From Strix aluco (lineage: Eukaryota > Chordata > Aves > Strigiformes > Strigidae): a stretch of 64,000 bases of DNA. Numbering within the stretch: the first letter of the stretch is position 1; each line of letters begins with the position of its first letter. This document shows, piece after piece, positions 26,301 to 38,300 of this stretch. A model generated the notes under the pieces. It saw nothing but the letters and a program-made list of their open reading frames with translations, did no database searches and was not told where the DNA came from. Made by a program: the position numbers and the translations under genes. The stretch is taken from positions 72,930,303 to 72,994,302 of the forward strand of contig NC_133935.1 in NCBI RefSeq assembly GCF_031877795.1. Direction: 5' to 3'.

Positions 26301-29300
26301 CTAGTTATGTTTTTTGTCTTGGTTAGACAGACTTCTAGAGAATTCTTCTAGAGGAATCAGCATGCTTATATGTTTATAATTGCTCTGTCTTTGTGCAATT
26401 AAGAGAACAAACACTGATAGACTGAAGCAATTTGTTTTAACTACACAAAACCATTCTGGCTGGAACAGCCAACGGACTGACTGACTTTGATACAACAGCA
26501 GCTTTTGGAGGTTCTGGGGATCACTCACAGGGAATGCAAGTCAGGGGATAAGGCATAGGTAGTTCTGTAAAGTAGGTTACTGTACTTCTTTATTTATATA
26601 CAAGGAAACAAAGTGATACACAAACACTTCCTGTAGTAGCCTCACAAAATACACCATGGAAGTGACAAACCAAATACAGGAACAGAATCCAAAGCTCCTG
26701 ATGCTATTTTTTTTAAACCAAATCAGACTTGTTTTTCCCCATTACAACAATGAGATCTATGAATCTCTACAGTAGCATACTGCTGCAAAATTCTTTGCAA
26801 TATGTTCCGACACACTGTAACTTCAACATTACCCAGATCTGGAAGAAACTGTAAATCAACTTCAGCAAAACAGCAAAGTACAGTGACACCGGTATTAAAA
26901 AGAAATTGTCCATTTAAGATGCCATGTAGGTAACTGAGCAGTGCATTGCTCGCTACCAAATTTAGCAGGACATGCTGTTTGTAAGTCACATCCAGGAAGC
27001 ATGAAAGTATTTTAAATGTAATTTTTGGAAAAATATAGAAAACAAGATGGTGTTGGTTTTTTTTTAAAAAACACACACTTACGATCTGATGCTATTTTTT
27101 CTGTTCCATCCAAAGGATTAATAATTCCTGGAATAAGTTCTCCAAATGACAAATGATCTATTCTATGAGAGAAGTTATAGGCTGAAAGACAATACAAAGG
27201 AATGAAACAACATTTTGAAACTATGAGATTCCGTACTCTTCTCAGAAAAAGAGGCACCCATTTCTCACATTGGAAAACATAGAATATTTCAAACACTGGT
27301 GTGCATTTCATTGGGTTTGTGCCTGTGACTGTATCAATACATCTACATACATGTTTCAGACAAAACTCAAATCCAAAATATTTAACAAAGAAATTTGATT
27401 TCTCTAGAAAAGAACTTCTAAACCAAATTATAACTGTATCTGAATCAACCCTGGAGCTGAAAAGAGTTAAAATTTCATGACAGGAAATTTCTAGTTGGCC
27501 AAATACTGAAGTTATTCTACAGTTCAGGTTCTTGTATGTAATGACTAAAATGTCATAAGTGAAATGTACAAAGGGAGCACAAGCCAGCTATCAAGTTACT
27601 ACATTGCCTGATTTTGCAAAGGTATTTAAGCTCTATATTATACACTTGTGTTGACATAAATTCATGGGCAGACATTTGGAGGTTTAACCAACACCAAGTT
27701 CATTTTTCACAGTAAGTCACCCTTGCCTCACATTAAGTATGGCAGCAGCACACATTTAGTATCTAGATTCATAACCTAAAAATGAAATTTCTAAGAACAA
27801 AAGTCAGAAACTTTTAACCTTATAAAAACATATTTTGCAGGAAATAGGCAATTTGGACTGAAATGCAGGAATTTCATGTGGTATCTGTGTTACAGCAAAA
27901 TACATCCGAGATTCCTGTGTTATCGTTACTGTATAAGTGACCTAAAGATAATACTAATAGTGTTAAAGGTAGGAAAGTAAGTCAGTACTGAGTCGTAACA
28001 TTGCAAAGAACATTCTTCACTTTCTTCTACAACGCAGCTGCCCAGCTAGAACATCTTTACAACAGCAGCCTATTTAAGATATGAATTAGGAGACAGCAGT
28101 CTGAACAAAATTATACTTGCTCATATAAAAATGACAGAACTTACACTCGTGGCTTACAAGGGCTGCCAAGTGTGCATGGCCTCGAGGATGTGGTATTGCC
28201 CTAAAGAAAGCAATATATGTTTTATGAAAAATTTGTTTAATGAATCCACACAAAAGACACAGTTCTCCTAACCAGGACTATGTAGAAAAATGACCTCTTC
28301 CCCTCTATTTCAATGAATATCTATATAAAATATGTGCATACGTATAATATATATATATATGTTTAAATATATATATGTTTTACAAACTTATATGCATATA
28401 TACAAAACTTGTGTGTATCTAGATTTAAAAAATTACACTTTTATTACTGCGAAGCACAAACAGCCTGAAGGTCAAGGTACAGGAACATCAGACTCATGAA
28501 AACCCTCTTACACAAGATTGCAGTTCTAGAAATGTCAAACACATGTCAAGTCACTAGGCTACTAGAAGAGTCACCAAGGCCCACCACATGAAAAGCTGCA
28601 GAACTGCTCAAGTGATTAATGAAAACTTTACTGGACTTGTTTCATGACTAAGCAAGTTATCTACACTCTGTATTTACTCCCTGACTAAGCAAGTTTACTT
28701 CAGGTCTGGACACTTGTTAGTAGACCTGCAAATAAAGTACAATGCAGAGCCTTGTAACAGTGTGAAGAGGGGGGAAAAAAAGTGCAACTCTGCCTGGAAA
28801 GTGAAACAGTCTCTCAGCCACACTTCAATCCCTACCAGTCCAGCCAAGAATGCAAGAAACGTTCCCTTCTTAAGTTAAATTGTTACCAAACACATGTAAA
28901 GTTTTGGACCAACAGAAGGTTGAGAAAGACAATGAGATAGGTAAAGATAGGACTACAGTAAATAACCAGGCAATAAGGTACAAACGCAGGCAGTGAAAAA
29001 AGCTGTGAACAAAACTCTGCAAGAAGAAAGAGAGCAATTTAGCAGAAGTACAAATGCAATGATGAGCAAGAGGAAGCAAAGGAAAGCAAAAGATTATTCA
29101 GGGTTGCAGAACTAGAAACAGGAAGAGAGAATTGACAGCAGTACAGATGAAAGGCTGAAATAATCAGCTCTGAAAAGGGCTTAAGTAGTTGGACATCTAG
29201 GGGTAAATCAGAGAGGTGGTATAAGACCAGACAGAAGTGACATTTGGAGAAATAACCACACAGAGACAGCAGCTGGAATTACATGTGGATAAATTCGAGA

Positions 29301-32300
29301 GTACAGACTGCATGCTAAGATCTCTGGAGTCAGAGGTGGCAGGAAGACAAGTGAGGACAGCAGAGCTGGAGAGCACAGAGAAGAGTCAGCACAAGGTTGT
29401 ATGCAGTCAGTGTACATACGCTGATACCATTGCCAAAGCGGATCAGAAAGTCTCTCCTCAAATCAAGATGAACTGGCATTTAGCTAACTATGGTTCTATA
29501 TCTATGTTATCTCAGCACTGAAATGGCACATATCTACGCTTCATGTTAGTGAACTGTATACTAACAGAAAGAAGTTTGGACAGGCCCGAAGAATGGAGGC
29601 AAGTACAAGCAGTCCAGCCCATGTCACACACTTAGAGAGGACCTATTTTCAAAAGTTCTCATCCTGTAAGACAATGGAATTCATAACCACTACACTGCAT
29701 GCAACAAAGCACTGCACCGCATTGTTTTAGTAACTTAAAAATAAAGTTGGTTTTAACTGTGCAAGAAAAGGTATCACATGGAAAATAATACCAAGCATGT
29801 AAAAAAACAGCCATTAACTCAAAAGTATAAGAGCAAACACACACATATAGATGCATGCACTATATATAATGTAGGAGTCAATTTTTTTTTTTTTTTTTTT
29901 TTTTACTTTCAGGAATTGAACAGAACATACTTGCCCACAGTTATGTGAAAGTTCCCTGCCACTTTATTGACATAGAGATGACCGTGAATTCTGCATGCAT
30001 CTGGAGACTGTAATGAATTATCTTCCCTGTTTAAACAAAAACAACATAAAGAATACTTGAGAATATTCACCGTCTAACAGAAATAACAGCAGTACAGTTA
30101 GATTTCGTTTTCCCTAGCATAAAGATATAGCATTATCATCTACCTCTCCTTATCATATTTTTATGGAATTATAGCAGGAATGGTGGAAGGGAGGAAAACT
30201 AATAAAGGTTAGTTTGATGAAACCAATAAGCTTCTTTTCATACTTATATTCAAAGATCTGGCCTACAAAGCTAACTTATGACACCTGAACATGTGAACAG
30301 AAAACAAAAGACCATAAGCACATCTTGTTGGCCTGGGGATTTTTTTTTCCAATTACTTATAGCAAAAATGGTTTGTTGGGAAAGTTTTAATGCTACAATG
30401 AACAGCACAAAATACATTAGTCGTGTTAACAACACTGTAGCAAGAACAGCTTTCAACATTTATTTTTTATGAAACCCTTCTCTTCCCACACTTACTGGGG
30501 ATGTCTACAACTCAATGTGTATTTCCAAATCTGCTCCTTGGAAGGAGATGAAAATAAGAATTTTTTTTGTTTTTTAAACATATCTCAAGTGTAAATACAA
30601 TCTCAAATACTGCACTAACAAGTATCATAGAAGCACAGAAGGACTTAACGAATCTGAAGACATTAACTAAATAAGAAAAAAGATTTTTTGGAGCTCTCTT
30701 CACCCTTGCCTTAGGAAGAAAGGATGTATTTGGTCCTCAGACAGGGAGATTACCACATGGAAAGTGCATACAGCATTTCTGGTCGTTGTTTTGTTTCATT
30801 TATGGTTTGCTTGTTTGGTGTTGGTTTGTTTGTAAGGGGAAATGAATTTCAGCTTTCATGTAAAAAGCATTTCCCCCTGGAAAAAAAAATTTTAAAAAAG
30901 TCACTTAACATCTAGATTCAGGCAGACCAAGCCTTCTATGCATTAGCCTCTCAGCATTTTGTGGGTAGTTGGAATAAAGTGAAAACAGCAAGGTTTCTCC
31001 ACACAACTTTAACAGTGCCATCTTCGACCAGGGCATTTACTAACAAAACACATTTTTATTCAAAAGTTGATTCTTTTAAAATCATAAAGTAAGAGCTAAT
31101 AGCAGGACCTTTTTTAAAGGTTGCTGGACAGAAAATTAAAAAAAAATACTTGTTTGAGTACTGCTTTGGCATTACTGATTCACAGTAAGAAGGAAGCATC
31201 AATTAAAAAGGATTAAAAATAAGTGTGTGTATATTTATGTGTGTATCTGTATTATGTACACATATATATGTATAAATACACACACAAAACCTGGAAACCT
31301 TCTCCAGATTGGAAACGCCAGAGGTTTTCATAAAACAACAGCTCTCCAAAGCAAGCATCAAGTATACCATTTTAAAATGCTATAAAAAACAGTAAGGTCT
31401 TCTTTTCTTACAAGCTTATCCTCTGAAAAAAAAGAAATCATATCCACAATAAAATGTGAAGTCTAATGAAACAGGGCAGGGGGAAGGGGAAACGATGACA
31501 CACAATCCCAATTTTTCTTACCGTGGTGGCAGTGCTGTAGAAGCACTTTTAAAAGCACTTTTGAATATCACATCTTGAAGAGAGTGTTCTTCCTGCAGCC
31601 TACTCTGAATTAGCTGCAGCATCCTAAAGATTACACAGACAAGTGTGAAAGCATACAACAGCAAAACAAAAATTAACTTCACAATTATTAGCTTCAGTTG
31701 CAAGTTATAAACCAAGAAGTTAGCAAGGTTCACATCAGTATTAAAGCGTTACATTAAAATTTGAGAATAACATTTTATACAGAGCTTAAAGCTCTGGTGT
31801 TCACAGCAGCATGTTACCAAATTACCAAAACTAGCCAGACTCCCAAATAAGCTTCAGGTTCTATAACAAGACTACCAGTATAGTGATCACACACATAACC
31901 AAGCTATTCCAGTTTAACCGATAAACAGTGTGTCAATTCAGTTACATGAAAGACTCAAACTCATTTGCTTTTGCAAGAACACGTCAATTTGTTACTATGG
32001 TTCAGCTCTGACACTTAGATACCAGGCTATCTGTGCTACGTATCTGAATCCATACTTAAAACTTGTGCTACCAAGCATTTGTTTGGAAACGTAAGTTGAG
32101 TGAGTCCATACATCTTGGCTTGAAACTGCATGACCCCATTCCACACGTAAGTCCAAAGCCAATTTTTGCCATAACAGAGATCTCAAATCATGAGAAAAGT
32201 GAAAGTAAATTAATATCTTTTCACAGGTTTGAACTCTTAAATTACAAGCAGAAGCTGTTAGACCCAAGACATAGTTCTGTCATATGACTCTGGTGTATCT

Positions 32301-35300
32301 CAAAGTCATTTCCAGTACAAATAATACAAACCATAAGCATACATCTCGGTGCTTTACCTTTGCCATTCTTTTTGTTGTGGGCTGAGATCAAATACTACCT
32401 GAAACAAAAATAACACATCTAATAAAGCATTCAGGAAGCACTGAAGTCCCATCCATGAAACCTAGAAGAGAACTGGAGTGTGGGAAGGGGTGGGGAGTTA
32501 TAATCAACTCCACAGTTGGTACCACATACTGGAGTTCATGAAAGGACTTTGCACTTTAGATAATCCATTTAGTGTTCAAGTATGGAAATTTCTGTCCCTT
32601 CCCTTGCATAATTATTCAGTTGTTTGCATTTATAACTTCAACATCTTTTCCTAAAGCTTTTGTAACTCGAGTCTCTGCCCTTACAGCCTTTGACGAACAT
32701 GGGCTAGAAGCAGCAGTGAGGCTGCAATTTAATTCTAAGCGATATAACCGACATGCATGGTTTTGATACAGACAGCAATGAAAGAAGCAGAGGAGCAATC
32801 TTTGGAAGACAAAGGTCCAGGTGCAGATTGTTTATTTCTAGGGTCATCCCACATCGAGCACTTCTTTAAGACAAGCTGCCAGACCTGCTATACTTCAATC
32901 AGTGCAAGCATATCACCAGTAACATCTGTGCACCAAATTCAAATCTAAGTATTGGTTAACAGTAAATTCAATTGCAATTAATGCTCAAACATACCCAGAG
33001 CTATGGCCAAAAGAGATCAAGTACAGGAAGTTTCCTCTTTCTAAGATTATAATCACTGGGGTAACTGCTAGCATGCAGCAGCTACAGCAGCGCAGAGATG
33101 ACTGTCCAGACAAAAAGAGGAAACGTACCACGAACAAACAAACCAACCCAAGCTCCTTCCCCTTCCCGAGCATGTCTTTCCATTCAGCCATCTCCTCCTA
33201 CTCACACACGAGTAGGAATTTGGTCAAAACTGTTGTAATTTGGAATATGGTTCAGTTATTAGAGAATGTCATTATTACATTCTCTAATAGGTCTTCTGTA
33301 AATGATAAATTATTTTCATACAGCATACTTACCTAAAGGCTTATTGTACTGTGCCAGCAAAACTGCTCTAAGAGTATAGGCTTGCACAGTTCCAGAGCCT
33401 TCAGTTCACAATCCAGAAATTAAAAGGATACTAACCCAATTTACCATCTTTAATGTTGTTCCGTATTATAAGGATATCACGGTGACTTTCTACCCCTTTT
33501 TAGAATCACAGTAGTCTTCTAGTTAAAACCAGTTACATCAATTCTCTTTTTATGAGAGCTCTGACAGTTTTCTTTCCATATCAAATACTGTTAGCATTTA
33601 CCCCTAGAATTTGCACATGTAAAAATAAATAGCTGCAGAAATCGCTAGCTTGTTAAAAAGCACTGATCTGGGAGTGAACACGCAGAAATGCCAGTGCCAG
33701 CCTATTTCCCTAGCAGATTCCTGGGGTAAGCACTGCAGACCTCACTCAAGGATCAGACAATGCTTGGGGAGGGTCTGTGCAGCCCAACTGTGGGGGAAAA
33801 AAAACACAAGCAAGCAAACCAGCTCAGCAGTGCTTCACGCCAAGTAAATAGCAATTTCCTTTTTAAATGAAAAGATAAGAATCAACTTACTGGTTCATAG
33901 ATTAGCCCATCTGCAGAGGCGACCATTGTTTCTGCTAAATCCAGAACGTCAGCCCCCACATCTATTTTAGACAGGGAGAAAAATATTAAGTCATACAGAT
34001 GATCAGAAACAAAAAAACAAAAAGTTCAAGTTGAAATGATGTTTCGCAGAACAGTGATTGATTCCTTCAATCTATCTAACCTTCAACAAGAACTGATGCA
34101 CAGTGACCAGAAACAAACTCTTCAGATTTGCAGTATTTTCTCACGGATGTAACGCCTACAGAGATGTTGTATGAACCACATATAGAAGCTTTCTAGGATC
34201 TGCTACACATAAATATTTTCTCCTGTTTCATAAGCACTGAATACAAACCAAGACTAGTCAAAACAGGGGATAAAGTTTTATTTCTCAAATTAACAAAAAA
34301 CAAAATTAAACCATTTAGAAATACACCGATATACCATACAATTAATACAAGGTTTAACCTAGCCAAAAAAGCAAGTACTGAAAATTTGCTTGCATTCCTG
34401 GTAGAAGTAGTATTCTCTCCCTTTCTCAGTTCACAACAACCAAAACCAGTGCACACAAATAATGGTTCATTACCTAAATGACATCAAAATAATAGTAAGC
34501 ATTGCCTTTAAATGGGAAGGAATCCATATGTTCATGAGGAGAATGAAATTTCCTGATGGTTCCAGTACTGTTCAACAGTAGACCAGGTTAATATTTGCCA
34601 AGTTCATAAATAAATAAAAGGTGCGATAAATTCCCGCTGCTGAATTGTGTCTCACAATGAGTTTTTAGAATACCCCAGCCAGAGAGAGACTGCAACAACA
34701 GATCCCTTTCTTGTTTATAGACAAAGCAAAGTTCTGCCAGATGCGAATGAGATGGCATAAACACTTTTCTTCACATCTACCAATTCTTTCAGTGACTCAT
34801 ATGCCATCAAGATCACTACATGCCATCAAGATCAGAAGAAATCTCACTGTTAGAATATTTTGAACAATATCCAACTATATTGCAAGCAAATGCATATTCC
34901 AAAACTTTCACTGATGGAATACTTACATTGACACCTCATGGCAACTGTAATATCAATATTGATTCTTAACTTACTGGAAAGAGAAAAAAGACAAAAAGTT
35001 AATAAGTAACATTGAGTACTAGTATCAAGAAATATATTACTAAAATTCTCAGATTACTTGCAGTCAAATAGCAAAATTTACACCAATAAATATAAACTGA
35101 AGCTGTTTAAAATTTGGGTGAACTTATTAAAGCACTGATGACCACTCGTAACTTAAGAGACAAAAGCATCAAATTTCCCTGATGAATTTTACTATGAAAC
35201 TCTTAACAGATTGTTTGGAAATATTACTGGCTCAAGAGTTTGCCAGAGTATTATTAAGAATATATAGTTTTCAATATTTTACACTTTTTTCACACAACAG

Positions 35301-38300
35301 TGCAATAAATTTCACAGAATACAGCGGACCAGGTCAATGTGAGAGTTACAAATCTAAAACTGAGCAAAATATTTTACCACCTTCCGCCTGTTTTGTCCCT
35401 AAGACAGGCCCTTTTATTTCCAATCCTAACCAGAATTCCTCAGGACAATGACATTCAGGATCAGGCTGAGAAGTTGCTAAAGCCAGTTCCCAGAATATGC
35501 TGCCATGTCATAAAGATTGTTGGTTTTGCTAGCACTGCTTCTGGAAAAAGCTCTTTTCTCAAAAGTGCTCCCATATTGTAATAGCAAAATGCCTTGTATG
35601 TCAAGATCTTTATCCTGAATGTTTCCATAATGAGGGGAGGTAAAACATAGTTCTCTTCCCATCAGGAGAAAAAAAAACCCAAAGCCAACACCCCAAAAAA
35701 AACTCCATCGCACCAAAAGTCTGATTGTGTGGTACTCCCCAGTATTCTGGGCATTTCCTATTGGTTTTCATATTAGTTTCACAAAAGTAATTTAAACTCT
35801 AATGAATAAATCCCTTCACTACAGTCATATAGATAGGACTAGAGGTCCTATCCCTTCCAGGGAGCTGCTTCTGGGAACTTAGCTGACCACAAACAAATCA
35901 CATAAGCAAGGGATTCAACATCGACTCAAGTTGGGATCAGACATGGTCCGTAGACAGAAGAGCAGTTAAAGCAATACCAACCTCCATTGGTTTCAATTGT
36001 CAAGAACCACAGGCTGAGTGATTAATCCACAACCAATCTGGAAAATCTGCAGCAGGACAAGTCCCAGAATAGTCTCTTAACCACTAGACTACCTTTCTCA
36101 TGTGATAGCTTCACTGGAGAAATAACCTACTTTAGCAAAGACCTAAATGTGAAACTCCCATCTGTCTGAATGGATTTACTCTAACTTGAGGTTTTGATGC
36201 ATCTCCCTTAAATTTTTCATATTTTTTTTCGTTAGAGAAACCTTTCGTATTTCTGACATACAAAACATCCAATTAATACACATATCTTTAGCTTGTTACC
36301 ACAGCAACTAGTTAATCAGCTTTCAAAGTCATTTCAGTTCCAGACGTATGATATTTAAAGGTGTTCAGTGACAAAATCTCCATTAACTTCACATGGACTC
36401 ATGGGTGCCCGACCACCTCAGGAAGAAGGACGAACACAGTACAGACAAGCACATGAAATCAACAACAAATGTATCTTCAGCCACTCTTGGGTGCTGTAAC
36501 TGGAGACAAGATCAGTAGCAAGCTCTAAATAATGCAGTCAAAGTTCTGAGTGGTTCTGAGAGGTTCACCGCCAGCAGTGCTAAGTGTAATGGCAACATAC
36601 TAACTATAAACTAGACTAAGCATGGTGCACATGTGGTGGGTTTACACAGCTGATGTGGAGTTTCGTATTACAATATCCTCTGAATTGCTAACAAATAATT
36701 CCTCCATCCACAAACCTTCACTATTTTGACTTCTTCACTGCAGAAATCTCAGTTTCTCTTCTTCATAGATTCCAGAATAGAAAAAACCCAAATCAATCAA
36801 CAGAAGAAAAATCAAGTCCCTTTAGTATTTCACTTCTAATTTCAATCATAAATTGCTTGCAAGTCACACCAATATTTTAGATTTATTCTTTCCTGAAACG
36901 CAGATAACTTAAATTTTAAAAGTAATTATAATGAATATAAATTACCTAGTAAAATCCTTGTCTACTTCATATTCATATTTCATCCATGTGTCCCGGTACA
37001 CCGTGAACTCCATTATAGTCAGGAAAGCTATCGTCGTAAATGCTATCAGAGAAACTGAGTGTCAAAAGAAAAAAATAGAAGTTTAGATTGTGAGAAATAT
37101 TACTCAGAAACATAAGCAGAACAAAATTCTAACATTCCAGAATCTGAGCATTACCAGTACAATACTGATATCTTTGATTTATAAATCTATAAGCTGTTCT
37201 TAGAAAAATGTTTTCGTATCTACAGTATTTGCTTTTACACAGGAGGGGAAAAGAACAAGTCCTACCTTTTCATCAAGAAAGAACTTCTTGCATTAAGTGC
37301 AGTCAAATATTAGAATGATGGGGAGGTTGTGAAATCCCTATATGGAAGATTTAAGAACAGGCTAAATCTTCCTCCACATATAAAACAAAATGCCCATAAA
37401 TCACTGTCAGGGATGGTCTAGGCAAACTCAATCCTAAATTCAAGCATGAAAGAAGGAGAAGGTGCACTTGAAGTCCCTTCAAGCCTCCATTTGTCTACAA
37501 CCTAAGTTTTTATAACAAGTTTTAGAGCCAAGAAGCTAGCAGACAAGAGAAATAATATGCATTATATGCACTGTTCAGTTAGAAAAAGGTGCCCTGATCA
37601 TACTACTTGTGTGTAGCTGCACAGTCAGGACTCCCACCCCAGTATTTCAAACAATTCTCCCTCTAGCAATAAGCATCCATTCTACCAACAGGTAAACAAG
37701 TGAAGACCTGATTTGAAATTATTTTTAGGCAGAAAACTAGTTGGTATATTTTAATGGTATATGTGCCTCACTTATCTCCAAAGCAGCCTATTCACCACAC
37801 TTGCAAAGTGGTACAATGCGAGGGGAAGATCATCCTGCTGCACATAGTCAGAAGCACAGTAACAGATGCACAGAAACACCTGCTACGACCCTTTGATTAC
37901 ATCATAGCTTTTGTTAAGTTGAAAAAAACTTCAGTTATGGAGCATAGTAGTGATCTGTACAGCTTATTGACAGTACATGTTTTCCATTTGCATTCTGTGG
38001 AGTATTTCTATGGTGTCTGTGAAGGGCAACTTGAGAAAAAGCCAAGCCTGTTGTTGATAGGCTTCAACTCACTACACCATGGTCTAAGCCCAGAGGCGGC
38101 ACCAGGGGAATAAAGGCACTGTCCTATGGGATCAGAAAAGGAACCACTGGCTGCAGCATTGACTGTTGCACTGACCAGCAACATGTCAAGTTCTAGCTTT
38201 CAGCTGAAGTTATGTAATGATCACATATATGAAAACTTTCATGTCAATGCATACTGTGAAAGCAGATGCACTAATCAGTTAATTATTCTGGCTATCAATT

